Shown in pieces: positions 8,804 through 17,288 of a stretch of DNA of 64,000 nucleotides. The position numbers were made by a program, and so were the translations under genes. The notes under the pieces were generated by a model. That model did not search any database, was not told where the DNA came from, and worked only from the letters and a program-made list of their open reading frames with translations. Position 1 is the stretch's first letter, and the number at the start of each line of letters is the position of its first letter. The stretch spans positions 1 to 64,000 of the forward strand of contig NCCZ01000022.1 of the NCBI GenBank assembly GCA_002279935.1, written 5' to 3'. The DNA is from Hyphomicrobium sp. 12-62-95. Lineage in GTDB: Bacteria; Pseudomonadota; Alphaproteobacteria; Rhizobiales; Hyphomicrobiaceae.

Positions 8804-10423
8804 TTACGCGTTGGGCTTGATCTCGCCGCTCTTGAGTTTCGCGAAGTAGTCGGCGAGGTCCTTTTTTACTTCCGGCATCAGGATGTAGAGGCCTGTGATG
8901 TTGACGAGCGCCATGGAGAAGATGGCGGCGTCGGCAAAATCGATGACGTGGTTCAGGTTGATGGCGGCGCCGACCACGACCATGCCGCAGTAGATGGTGT
9001 TGAAGGTAATTTCGCGCGCGCGGCCTTCGCCGAACAGATAGGTCCAGGCTTTCAGGCCGTAGTAGGACCAGGAAATGAGTGTTGAGAATGCGAAGAGCAC
9101 GACGGCCAGCGCCAACACGTATGGAAACCAGGAAATCGAACTTTCGAAGGCAGCAGAGGTCAATTCGACGCCCGTGAGATTACCTTGTGTTGCGATACGG
9201 CCGGCTTCGGCGTTCCAGACATAGAGCCCGGTGGCCGGGTCGATTTGCAGAACGCCGGTCATGACGATGACAAGGGCGGTGCAGGTGCAGATGATGACCG
9301 TATCGATGAAGGGTTCCAGTAGGGCAACCAGGCCTTCGGTGACCGGGTGCTTGGTTTTGACGGCGGAGTGGGCAATGGCCGCTGATCCGAGGCCAGCTTC
9401 GTTGGAAAATGAGGCACGGCGGAAGCCTTGGATGATGGCACCGAGCATGCCGCCGGCGACACCTGCTCCGGTGAAGGCGCCGGATACGATCTGGCCAATG
9501 GCCCAGGGCAGCTTCTCGATATTCATGCCGATGATGACGAGAGCCGTGCCGCAGTAGATGACGGCCATGATGGGCACGATGAATTCGGCGAACGTGGCGA
9601 TCGACTTGATGCCGCCGACGATGACGGCGAACACGATTATGGCGAGGACCAAGCCCGTCAGCCAGCCCTGTCCGGCGAGGAAGCTGGTGTCGCCGCCGGT
9701 GACGTTGACAAGCTGAGCGTGGACTTGATTGGCCTGGAACATATTGCCGGCGCCAAATGATCCCAGAATACAGAACACGGCGAAGATGGCGGCCATGATG
9801 CGGCCGGGGACGGCGAGGCCGCGTGCGGCGAGGCCCTTCGACAGGTAGTACATGGGGCCGCCCGAGACGTGTCCATCGGCGAACTCGTTGCGGTATTTGA
9901 CGCCGAGCGTGCACTCGGTGAACTTCGTCGCCATGCCAAGGAGGCCGGCGAGAATCATCCAGAATGTTGCACCGGGGCCGCCGACGGATACCGCCACGGC
10001 GACGCCAGCGATATTGCCGAGACCCACCGTTCCGGAGAGTGCGGTGGACAGCGCCTGGAAGTGACTGACCTCACCGGGGTCCTTGGCGTTGTCGTATTTG
10101 CCACTGACGAGGGCGAGCGCGTGGCCGAAGCCACGAATTTGGATGAGGCCGAAGTAAACGGTGAAGATGACCGCGGCGGCGATCAACCAGAGGACGATCC
10201 AGGGAAAAGCCGTGCCGGGTAGCGGGGAGAAAATGAAGGCGACGAAGGGGGCGGACAGTGTGCCGACCGTTTCGTTGATGCTCTGGTCAAGGGTAAGGGG
10301 TTGGGGTGTGTCAGCGCCTGCCAGGGCCGGAGTCGCAGCGACAAGGCCGAGAAGTGGGCCCATCAGAAGGCCCGGTGCAGCCCAGCGGCGCGCGGTCGCT
10401 CCCCGCGGTGTCAATCCCGGCAT
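8804..10423 (-). CDS. Sodium:alanine/glycine symporter (AGCS family)
   Basis: 539 residues from the ATG at 10423; an upstream ATG at 10495 would add 24 residues (MFKQRNYRRC onwards) that look unlike the family. Residues after the basic start form a signal-like segment ending ATPALAGAD, as in other proteobacterial AGCS proteins, and then about 10-11 membrane helices. Family signatures visible are LGNIAGVAVAVSVGGPGA, GGPMYYLSKG and NEAGLGSAAIAHSA. AGCS carriers take up alanine or glycine with sodium. It converges on the acyl-CoA synthetase/GNAT gene with only a 16-base gap. Confidence 0.9.
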   Translation of the reverse strand: MPGLTPRGATARRWAAPGLLMGPLLGLVAATPALAGADTPQPLTLDQSINETVGTLSAPFVAFIFSPLPGTAFPWIVLWLIAAAVIFTVYFGLIQIRGFGHALALVSGKYDNAKDPGEVSHFQALSTALSGTVGLGNIAGVAVAVSVGGPGATFWMILAGLLGMATKFTECTLGVKYRNEFADGHVSGGPMYYLSKGLAARGLAVPGRIMAAIFAVFCILGSFGAGNMFQANQVHAQLVNVTGGDTSFLAGQGWLTGLVLAIIVFAVIVGGIKSIATFAEFIVPIMAVIYCGTALVIIGMNIEKLPWAIGQIVSGAFTGAGVAGGMLGAIIQGFRRASFSNEAGLGSAAIAHSAVKTKHPVTEGLVALLEPFIDTVIICTCTALVIVMTGVLQIDPATGLYVWNAEAGRIATQGNLTGVELTSAAFESSISWFPYVLALAVVLFAFSTLISWSYYGLKAWTYLFGEGRAREITFNTIYCGMVVVGAAINLNHVIDFADAAIFSMALVNITGLYILMPEVKKDLADYFAKLKSGEIKPNA

Positions 10424-10573
10424 GTCGTGCCCCCCGGCCGTCGCGCCGCCATCGTGATGCCCTCGGCATCGCCGATAGTTACGCTGTTTGAACATCGAGG
10501 TACCCTAGGCCAGCCCCGGTGTGCGACGCAAGATCGGGCTATGACCAAAGGTTGAGCGGGCCGGTCAGTTATC

Positions 10574-11626
10574 GTGGACGTTATGGGGGCACTCTCCTTG
10601 CGCTATCTCTGGATCTGGATCGGACTGATCGTTGCGTTGGCCACTGGCGTACGCGATGCCGCCTTGGCTGAGGCGTCGCTGCGTATCGTGGTTGCGGGGC
10701 CGGCGACGGGCCGTCATGCGCAGTCGCTACCGGCCATGGTCGCGGGGGCGCGGCGCGGCGCGGCCGGGGCTGGTCTTGTGATCAAGGATGTGGACGACGG
10801 GTGCGACGCGGCGCGGGCCGAAGGCGCCGCACGGGAGATCGTCTCGAGCAAGCCTGATTTGGTGATTGGCCACCCCTGCCCTGCCGCGGCGATCGCGGCG
10901 GCGCGTGTTTATGCCGACGCAGGCGTCGTCTTCATCGCGCTGGGCGTTCGTCATCCGGAACTGACCGACAAACGGGCCGGACCAACGATCTTTCGATTGG
11001 CGGGTCGCGACGATCGGCAAGGTGCTGCGGCCGCGACGGAACTGATGGCCCTAGCACCCAGTGGGCGGATCGCGATCGTTCAGGACCGGACCGCGTACGC
11101 GCGCGGTCTCACTGCCGCGGTAACAGCGGCGATTGCTGATGTGAAAGGAATGCCGCCGTTTGTGGTGCCCATCGTTGCGGGGCGGCGAGACTACGACGCG
11201 GAGTTGGCCAAGCTGACGGGACTGCCGCCTGACGTCATCTTCTTTGCTGGCTATCCTTCGGAAGCGGCGGTTGTGTTGCGAAGCCTGCGTAAGGCGCGTC
11301 TCGGCGCTGCGGTCATTGCATCCGACGCCAATGCGACGGACGATTTCGCCAAGGCGGCCGAAGGATCGCTAAGCCAAGTGAAGGTTATGGTGCGTGGGGC
11401 TGGTTCGGGTGGCCTCGACCCCGGCGACCTCAGGGAGGCGGCGGAACGGGCCGTCATCATCTGGCAGGCGGCGCGGATTTCCGGCGACCCTGCGACGAAC
11501 ATGAGTGGCGGTGATAGCGGGAGTGCGTCGCCGTTCGACGCTAAGGGTGACGCGCGCGTCCATTCATTCGTCGCTGTGCCGCTCGTTGCGGGACGATGGT
11601 CCAAAAGTGCAAACGCCAGCGAGTGA
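10574..11626 (+). CDS. Periplasmic leucine/branched-chain amino acid-type binding protein (orphan)
   Basis: 350 residues with a GTG start; an ATG nine bases further would also work. Residues about 8-32 form a signal peptide ending ALAEASLRIV. The rest has the type I periplasmic-binding fold of the LIV-binding family, seen in IVVAGPATGRHAQ, the PDLVIGHPC segment, FRLAGRDDRQGAAAATEL and PDVIFFAGYPSEAAVVLRSL. No permease or ATPase gene is next to it, so it either serves a distant transporter or has become a sensor or ligand-binding protein. The substrate is not inferable. Confidence 0.75.
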   Translation: MDVMGALSLRYLWIWIGLIVALATGVRDAALAEASLRIVVAGPATGRHAQSLPAMVAGARRGAAGAGLVIKDVDDGCDAARAEGAAREIVSSKPDLVIGHPCPAAAIAAARVYADAGVVFIALGVRHPELTDKRAGPTIFRLAGRDDRQGAAAATELMALAPSGRIAIVQDRTAYARGLTAAVTAAIADVKGMPPFVVPIVAGRRDYDAELAKLTGLPPDVIFFAGYPSEAAVVLRSLRKARLGAAVIASDANATDDFAKAAEGSLSQVKVMVRGAGSGGLDPGDLREAAERAVIIWQAARISGDPATNMSGGDSGSASPFDAKGDARVHSFVAVPLVAGRWSKSANASE

Positions 11627-11637
11627 CCTCGCTGGCG
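11614..11637. terminator. Perfect 10-bp hairpin between convergent genes
   Basis: Arms 11614-11623 and 11628-11637 are perfectly complementary around a four-base TGAC loop. The stop codon of the binding-protein gene (TGA, 11624-11626) lies inside the loop. There is no strong T run on either side, only TTTGCACTTTTGG on the minus side, so it more likely protects or ends the minus-strand small-gene transcript. Confidence 0.5.
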
Positions 11638-11666
11638 CCGCGATCCAATCATTGGTCGAGGACCGG

Positions 11667-11864
11667 CTAGCGGCCCTGCGATTCAGACAGGCACTCCTGC
11701 ATGAGAACCCGTTCCATGCTCTGGAGCGCTTCGGGAACGGAAGCTCCGCGGGAGCGATAGGTGTTGATGCGCTCTTTCAGGAGCGCGTACTGGGCGCGAG
11801 GATCGTCGAGCTCATCAAATCGATTATTGAGTTCGGCGATTTCGCTCTGCATCTGCTCGGACAT
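11667..11864 (-). CDS. Small acidic helical protein of unknown function
   Basis: 65 residues from the ATG at 11864, which has GAGAGAAA just upstream; the longer reading frame to 11930 begins with an unlikely basic stretch. The product (MSEQMQSEIAELNNRFDEL at the N-terminus) is predicted to be nearly all helix, with a possible short coiled coil at residues about 5-35 and a second helix SVPEALQSMERVLMQECL. I do not recognise a family. Composition and start context make it likely to be real; a perfect hairpin follows its stop. Confidence 0.6.
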   Translation of the reverse strand: MSEQMQSEIAELNNRFDELDDPRAQYALLKERINTYRSRGASVPEALQSMERVLMQECLSESQGR

Positions 11865-12580
11865 AAATTTCTCTCGTCTGTTCTTTTCACGACTGGTCCG
11901 GGCTTTTTGCGCGGGCCAAAACTGCGTCATCCCTTAAGGCGAGCTTATTCGTCGTCGCTCTTCATCCCGGCTACTCTAACGCCGATGACGTTACTGTAGA
12001 GTTGCGTTGGCTCCCTCAGGTTACAAGAGGCTTGTGGTCACTGCGTTAAGTGCCGTGTCTTGTTTTCAACATTGGACCTGAAGCGTTCGTGAATGGCGAC
12101 GCCGCGATCCGGGGCCGATACGCCATCGAAATATGGCTCCAAAGCGGCGTGTTTTTTCGCTGTGCAGCAGAGCGTTGCTGGCGCGAAACAGTGCGCAATA
12201 TTCTTGTGAAATAGGAACATTTCGCCGAACCAATGGTCCACAGGCAAGGGCGGCGATTTTGCAGAGCAGCATGCGGGACTTGGCAGATCCAGTGACGACG
12301 GATTTCGCATATGCGAGATGAACGTTCATTCAGAAATCGGGCCGGATTTTTTGATTGGTGAGAATTGACGCAGGGGGGCTTGGCTAGCGTTTGGTTCGGG
12401 CCCATTCCGGGCTGGCCGGCTTTGTGCCTTGGAGCGATTCGGTGCCGGGGCTGTCCGAGGGCGGATCGGATTTGTGCGAGAGGGCACGTTGCTGGCGGGC
12501 GGCGAGGGTGTTACGCCACGGGCATCTTGTGGCCGGGCGCAATCCGGCTCTCCCCCTTCCACAGACCCGACGAGGACGTC
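11865..12580. other. Gene-free 0.7 kb stretch upstream of purB
   Basis: No frame here has a convincing product on either strand, and local base composition is visibly less GC-rich than in the neighbouring genes. It holds two adjacent perfect palindromes (12305-12329). The purB leader should start within it. A decayed gene or an unrecognised RNA is possible; I recognise neither. Confidence 0.5.
12305..12329. promoter_or_regulatory. Two adjacent perfect 12-bp palindromes
   Basis: TCGCATATGCGA (12305-12316) and ATGAACGTTCAT (12318-12329) are both exact inverted repeats, separated by one base. They lie about 250 bases before the purB start. Such a pair is a plausible operator for a dimeric repressor, but the regulator is unknown. 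Confidence 0.4.
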
Positions 12581-13888
12581 ATGATTCCCCGCTACTCCCG
12601 GCCCGAGATGGTGCGCATTTGGGAGCCCGATACACGGTACCGCATCTGGTTCGAGATTGAGAGCCACGCGGCGACCGCCATGGCCAATCTCGGCATCATT
12701 CCCAAGGAGGCGGCCGACGTCATCTGGAAGAAGGGGTCACAGGCGCGATTTGAAGTGGCGCGGATCGATGCCATCGAGCAGGTGACGAAACATGACGTGA
12801 TCGCGTTCCTGACGCATCTGGCCGAGATCGTGGGACCGGAAGCGCGGTTCGTACACCAGGGCATGACGTCGTCGGATGTGCTCGATACGACGCTGAACGT
12901 TCAGCTCGTGCGGGCGGCCGATATTCTCATCTCCGACATCGACCGGCTGCTCGAGGCTTTGAAGCTGCGTGCGTTCGAGCATCGTCTGACGCCGACGATC
13001 GGGCGCAGTCACGGTATTCACGCAGAGCCGACGACATTCGGGCTGAAATTGGCGTGTGGGTACGCGGAGTTCGAGCGGGCCCGGGAGCGTCTGGTCGCGG
13101 CGCGTGAGGATGTGCGCACGTGCGCGATTTCCGGAGCGGTCGGGACATTTGCCAATATCGATCCGCGCGTGGAGGCGTTCGTCGCCGAGCGGATGGGGTT
13201 GAAGCCGGAGCCGGTGTCGACGCAGGTTGTGCCGCGCGACCGGCATGCGATGTATTTTGCAACGCTCGCGGTGGTCGCTTCATCGGTTGAGCGGCTGGCG
13301 ACAGAGGTCCGGCATTTGCAGCGCACCGAGGTCCTCGAGGCTGAGGAATATTTCTCGCCGGGGCAGAAGGGCTCGTCGGCGATGCCGCATAAGCGCAACC
13401 CGGTGCTGGCGGAGAACTTGACCGGGTTGGCGCGCATCGTGCGCGGCTATGCGGTGCCGGCGATGGAGAACGTGGCGCTTTGGCACGAGCGCGATATTTC
13501 GCATTCGTCGGTGGAGCGTATGATCGGGCCCGACGCGACGGTGACGCTCGATTTCGCGCTCAATCGTTTGGCGAGCGTGATCGAGAAGCTCGTCATCTAT
13601 CCGGAGAACATGAAGAAGAACCTCGATAAGCTCGGCGGTTTACATAATTCCCAGCGCGTGCTGCTGGCGCTGACGCAGGCGGGCGTGTCGCGCGAGGATG
13701 CCTATTCGATGGTGCAGCGGAACGCGATGAAGACGTGGGAAGAAGGCAAGGACTTCCTCACCGAATTGAAGGCGGATAATGAGGTCACGGCCAAGGTTCC
13801 CGCCCGGGACCTCGAAACCATGTTCGATCTTGCCTACCACTTCAAACACGTCGACACGATCTTCGACCGGGTGTTCGGGAAGAGTTAA
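12581..13888 (+). CDS. purB: Adenylosuccinate lyase
   Basis: 435 residues from the ATG at 12581 with GAGG upstream; the reading frame runs open back to 12365 but that part does not resemble the family, whose N-terminus is MIPRYSRPEMVRIW. The enzyme removes fumarate from SAICAR and from adenylosuccinate in purine synthesis. Visible fumarase/aspartase superfamily regions are HQGMTSSDVLDTTLNVQL (about 88-105), GRSHGIHAEPTTFGLK and the signature loop GQKGSSAMPHKRNPV (about 263-277). The other purine genes are in separate clusters further along the window. A SecY-like gene follows 97 bases downstream. Confidence 0.97.
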   Translation: MIPRYSRPEMVRIWEPDTRYRIWFEIESHAATAMANLGIIPKEAADVIWKKGSQARFEVARIDAIEQVTKHDVIAFLTHLAEIVGPEARFVHQGMTSSDVLDTTLNVQLVRAADILISDIDRLLEALKLRAFEHRLTPTIGRSHGIHAEPTTFGLKLACGYAEFERARERLVAAREDVRTCAISGAVGTFANIDPRVEAFVAERMGLKPEPVSTQVVPRDRHAMYFATLAVVASSVERLATEVRHLQRTEVLEAEEYFSPGQKGSSAMPHKRNPVLAENLTGLARIVRGYAVPAMENVALWHERDISHSSVERMIGPDATVTLDFALNRLASVIEKLVIYPENMKKNLDKLGGLHNSQRVLLALTQAGVSREDAYSMVQRNAMKTWEEGKDFLTELKADNEVTAKVPARDLETMFDLAYHFKHVDTIFDRVFGKS

Positions 13889-13985
13889 CGACGCCCGTAG
13901 CCGGCCGTTCCCTCAGGAACTGCGGTCTGATGAGATGGCGCTATCCGTACTTGCGGGAGATTTTGCCCGCAGGAGATTTTTCGCC

Positions 13986-15074
13986 ATGCTGTCGGCCACA
14001 TCATTGCCTCACGGAGCCGCACGCACGTCCGCGCAGCGTGTCGCCGTTACACTCGCTGTATTGGCCGTGTTGTTCGTTGGGACGCGGTTGCCCGCGCCCG
14101 GGCTCGATCCGCAGGCCTTGTCGGGCCAGCAGTTTGACGGCTGGAGCGGGAGCGGACAGCGGTTGTCGGTATTGGCGCTGGGCGTCATGCCATGGTTCAA
14201 CGCGCTCATCGTGGGCGAGCTGGCGTGGCTTTTCATTCCGGCTGTGCGGCGCTGGCGGTCAGCAAACGGCTCTGCTTATGAGCGCAGCGTCATGATCCTC
14301 ACGGTTATCTTTGCCGCCGTGCAGGCGTATGGTGTGGCGGTCGCGCTCGATCAATTCGACGGGCTTGTATTGCTGCCCGGTGATGGCTTTGTTTGGCCAG
14401 CCGCCATCACGCTGTTTGCTGCGAGCATGCTGGCGATGCTCATGGCCAATCTCATCACGCGCGAGGGAATCGGAAGCGGCTTTTGGGTCGTGTTCCTGGC
14501 GCAAAGTTTTTTTGGCCTGCCTGCTGCCGCCGCCTTTTTGTTTGCGGGGGTTGGGACCGGTGCGTATTCGGCAGGGACACTGCTCGTCATTCCTCTTCTC
14601 ACCATTGCCGCCGCGGTGCTGGTCGTGACCCTCCTCCGGCAACGTACTGAGGTTGGGCTCCAGGATCATTCCGCGGTTGTGTGGCCGCCTTTGCTCGGCC
14701 CCCTACTGGCGGGTTGGGTGTTCGCTTTTGTCAGCATGCGTGTGATGTCAGCGGACGGCACCTCGACCTTTGTGCAGGCTGGGCATCCGATGTATGCGGC
14801 GATCATTGCCGGCCTGATCGTTTTGGTATCCTGGCGGTATGGGGCGCTTGCGGGTGTTGCGCCGCTGGGCCTGAAGTCGGGTGTGCCGCTTGCCGGCATT
14901 GCCGTGTTGCCCGATCTTGCATTTGCTTCCCTCGGTCGGCCGCCGTTCATCAGTGGGAGTACCCTGATTATCGCGGTGACGGTGCTGTTCAGTTTTGTGC
15001 AGGTGTGGCAGACAGCAGAGGCCACGGACGCGGGTCCGGGTGCGCGAGGCGGGCCAGATACACAGAGCTTATGA
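13986..15074 (+). CDS. Shortened SecY-like membrane protein (divergent paralogue)
   Basis: 362 residues from the ATG at 13986, which has AGGAG ten bases upstream; an ATG at 13935 would add 17 residues. About eight or nine membrane helices are visible. Four segments match SecY in order: VGTRLPAPGLD (31-41, end of helix 1), LSVLALGVMPWFNALIVGEL (60-79, helix 2b), ANLITREGIGSGFWVVFL (154-171, end of helix 4) and FISGSTLIIAVTVLFSFVQV (321-340, helix 10). SecY is normally about 440 residues; the missing length falls where the long cytosolic loops that bind ribosome and SecA should be. It is therefore not the housekeeping translocon. Its stop overlaps the next start (ATGA), coupling it to an RBBP9-like hydrolase. 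Function unknown. Confidence 0.75.
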   Translation: MLSATSLPHGAARTSAQRVAVTLAVLAVLFVGTRLPAPGLDPQALSGQQFDGWSGSGQRLSVLALGVMPWFNALIVGELAWLFIPAVRRWRSANGSAYERSVMILTVIFAAVQAYGVAVALDQFDGLVLLPGDGFVWPAAITLFAASMLAMLMANLITREGIGSGFWVVFLAQSFFGLPAAAAFLFAGVGTGAYSAGTLLVIPLLTIAAAVLVVTLLRQRTEVGLQDHSAVVWPPLLGPLLAGWVFAFVSMRVMSADGTSTFVQAGHPMYAAIIAGLIVLVSWRYGALAGVAPLGLKSGVPLAGIAVLPDLAFASLGRPPFISGSTLIIAVTVLFSFVQVWQTAEATDAGPGARGGPDTQSL

Positions 15075-15694
15075 AGACATCCGAAGCCGATATTCTCATC
15101 ATCCCGGGCTGGTCAAGTTCGGGGGCGGACCACTGGCAGACGCGGTGGGAGAAGAACCTCAAGACTGCGCGGCGCGTGGAGCAGGACGACTGGATCAGGC
15201 CTGACCGGGACGCGTGGGTGGCGCGGATCGTGGAAGCGGCGGCGCAATCGGTGCGGCCGGTGGTGCTCGTCGCGCATAGCTTGGGAACAATCGCGGTGGC
15301 GCATGCTGGCGCCAAGCTGGCGCGGCTGCCGGCGCCGCCTGTTGGCGCGTTTCTGGTGGCGCCCGCGGACGTTGACAATGCCGGGAAATGGCCGGTGACT
15401 GCGGGGGAAACATTCGGGGCGGGCCAGGAATCGGGGTTTGCTCCCGTTCCGCGCGCAATCCTGCCGTTTCCTTCGGTGGTCGTGGCGTCGGCAAACGATC
15501 CCTACTGCTCAATCGAGCGCGCGCGCGACTTGGCCGGGACGTGGGGATCGACAGTTATCGAAAGCGGCGAAGTCGGCCACTTGAACGTGGCGAGCGGGCA
15601 TGGCCCTTGGCCGGACGGTCTCTTGGCGTTCGGCATTTTCATGCAGCGCTTGTCTGCCGCGCCGGTGGCGTTGAAACGCACACCGGACGCGTGA
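15071..15694 (+). CDS. RBBP9/YdeN-family serine hydrolase
   Basis: 207 residues. The alpha/beta-hydrolase fold of the RBBP9/YdeN (DUF452-like) family is recognisable from ILIIPGWSSSGADHWQTRWE at the N-terminus, the nucleophile elbow VLVAHSLGTIAV (Ser near residue 75), the acid in VVASANDPYC and the His in GEVGHLNVASGHGPW. The family includes small esterases of mostly unknown substrate. It starts inside the stop codon of the SecY-like gene, so both proteins are made from one message. Confidence 0.85.
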   Translation: MKTSEADILIIPGWSSSGADHWQTRWEKNLKTARRVEQDDWIRPDRDAWVARIVEAAAQSVRPVVLVAHSLGTIAVAHAGAKLARLPAPPVGAFLVAPADVDNAGKWPVTAGETFGAGQESGFAPVPRAILPFPSVVVASANDPYCSIERARDLAGTWGSTVIESGEVGHLNVASGHGPWPDGLLAFGIFMQRLSAAPVALKRTPDA

Positions 15695-15734
15695 CGCTGG
15701 TGACGCAGGGGTAACGGTCGATGCGGGCCGGGGA

Positions 15735-16058
15735 TCAGGCCGGCTTCTCGAGGTCGTTCACGGCCTTTGCCAACGACTCGTACATGACCTTGCGGATCTC
15801 CTCGTCGGAGACCGAAAGACCTTTGGCGGCGAGGTCGGCTTTGACCTTGCGGAAGACGTCGTCGTCGCCCTTTTCCTCAAGGTCGGCCTTGCGCACGTCC
15901 TTGATGTAGGTTTCCAAGTCGGCGCCGGTGAGGCCCATCAGGCCACCGGCCCATTCGGCCAGGGCCTTGTTGCGCCGCGATTCGGCTTTGAACTTGAGCT
16001 CGCCGTCGCGGGCGAATTTGTTCTCAAACGCCTTTTCGCGTTCGTTGAAGGTGGTCAT
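15735..16058 (-). CDS. ATP synthase zeta-subunit-type inhibitor (DUF1476)
   Basis: 107 residues, the full length of the alphaproteobacterial zeta subunit first described in Paracoccus. It begins MTTFNEREKAFENKFARDGE, which is the inhibitory N-terminal helix, followed by a four-helix domain with RNKALAEWAGGLMGL and DLETYIKDVRKADLEE. The protein blocks ATP hydrolysis by F1 when the membrane is de-energised. It is a single gene on the minus strand between the SecY-like pair and purC. Confidence 0.92.
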   Translation of the reverse strand: MTTFNEREKAFENKFARDGELKFKAESRRNKALAEWAGGLMGLTGADLETYIKDVRKADLEEKGDDDVFRKVKADLAAKGLSVSDEEIRKVMYESLAKAVNDLEKPA

Positions 16059-16412
16059 TCGGGCTCTCCCAAGGGACTGTTCCTAAATTGTTTGGGGGTC
16101 AGCGTTAGTTGTATCTCAATCTTCCGTGACGCCCGTTGCTTGCTGCCTAACCCGTCCCACATGACAAATCAACGGCTTATGGATGACATGAACCATTGAG
16201 CCGGGATGGGAAGCGGTGCGGCGTCGTTAAGATTGTTTCTCCCCCCCGGTTCGGCTAGGGTCGCTACAGTCGCATTTGAAGACTCGCGCGGCCGAACCCT
16301 ACCCCCACAAGAAGCAGAATAAACCTGCAACATCAAAGGGCAGTGACATTGGTGGCGCGTGTTGCCGTTGTGTTGAGTGAGCATGAGCGTGATCGTCAAA
16401 GGACCAGGATCG
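16059..16412. other. Gene-free stretch, divergent promoter region
   Basis: About 350 bases between the divergent ATPase-inhibitor gene and purC. It must hold promoters for both. I see no convincing coding frame and no strong hairpin. Confidence 0.5.
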
Positions 16413-17201
16413 ATGAGCAAGCGGCGGCGGATTTATGAGGGTAAGGCCAAGGTCCTTTATGAGGGTCCCGAGCCCGGCACTCTGATCCAGCATTTCAAGG
16501 ATGACGCGACCGCGTTCAATGCGAAGAAGCATGCCCTCATCGAAGGTAAGGGCGTGCTCAACAATCGCATTTCGGAATACATCTTCTCGCGGCTCGGCGA
16601 GATCGGTGTACCGACGCATTTCATCAAGCGGCTGAACATGCGCGAGCAGCTGATCCGCGAAGTTGAGATCGTACCGCTCGAAGTCGTGGTGCGCAACGTG
16701 GCAGCGGGTTCGCTGGCCACGCGGCTGGGCCTGGAAGAAGGTACCGCGCTGCCGCGCTCGATTATCGAGTTCTACTACAAGGCGGACGCGCTGAACGACC
16801 CGATGGTCTCGGAAGAACACATCACGGCCTTCGGCTGGGCGACGCCGCAGGAGATCGACGAGATCATGCAGTTGGCGCTGCGGATCAACGATTTCCTCGT
16901 CGGCCTGTTCCTCGGCATCGGTATCCGGCTCATCGACTTCAAGGTCGAATTCGGCCGGTTGTGGGACAATGAGCAGGTGCGCATCGTGCTGGCTGACGAG
17001 ATCAGCCCGGATTGCTGCCGCTTGTGGGACATTACGTCGGGCGACAAGCTCGACAAGGACCGCTTCCGCCGCGATTTGGGTGGGGTGCTTGAAGCCTACC
17101 AGGAAGTTGCGCGCCGTCTTGGCGTGTTGACGGAAAACCCGCGCCCGAAGGGCTCGGGTCCGGTGCTTGTTGCGTCCAATCCCACGGGGAAACCCAACTG
17201 A
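16413..17201 (+). CDS. purC: Phosphoribosylaminoimidazole-succinocarboxamide synthase
   Basis: 262 residues from the ATG at 16413 (AGGA upstream); the frame is open to a GTG at 16377 but the family starts MSKRRRIYEGKAKVLYEG. The enzyme joins aspartate to CAIR with ATP, giving SAICAR, the substrate of the PurB encoded upstream. Visible features are the ATP-binding N-terminus, VRNVAAGSLATRLGLEEG, and LIDFKVEFGR with DEISPDCCRLWD, the conserved metal and CAIR site. It opens the purC-purS-purQ cluster. Confidence 0.97.
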   Translation: MSKRRRIYEGKAKVLYEGPEPGTLIQHFKDDATAFNAKKHALIEGKGVLNNRISEYIFSRLGEIGVPTHFIKRLNMREQLIREVEIVPLEVVVRNVAAGSLATRLGLEEGTALPRSIIEFYYKADALNDPMVSEEHITAFGWATPQEIDEIMQLALRINDFLVGLFLGIGIRLIDFKVEFGRLWDNEQVRIVLADEISPDCCRLWDITSGDKLDKDRFRRDLGGVLEAYQEVARRLGVLTENPRPKGSGPVLVASNPTGKPN

Positions 17202-17218
17202 TCTGCGGCATCGGGCAA

Positions 17219-17280
17219 CCGGCAGCCGGCAACCGACGCTGTTCGGTTGGGGTGCGCGGTTGCCGATCGCCGGCTGCCGG
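17219..17280 (+). promoter_or_regulatory. Intercistronic inverted repeat between purC and purS
   Basis: A perfect 12-bp inverted repeat (17219-17230 with 17269-17280) encloses alternative shorter arms (17228-17235 with 17257-17264). The right arm ends in the GG of the likely purS ribosome site GGAG (17279-17282), so folding could mask purS translation. It could also simply stabilise the purC message. Confidence 0.45.
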
Positions 17281-17288
17281 AGACCGAT

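Noticed and set aside
12215..12230. LexA-like GAAC-N8-GAAC
   Set aside because: The alphaproteobacterial LexA box needs a seven-base spacer, and purB is not an SOS gene.
12046..12405. Open frames on the minus strand upstream of purB
   Set aside because: Three overlapping short frames, none with family resemblance, start context or conserved composition.
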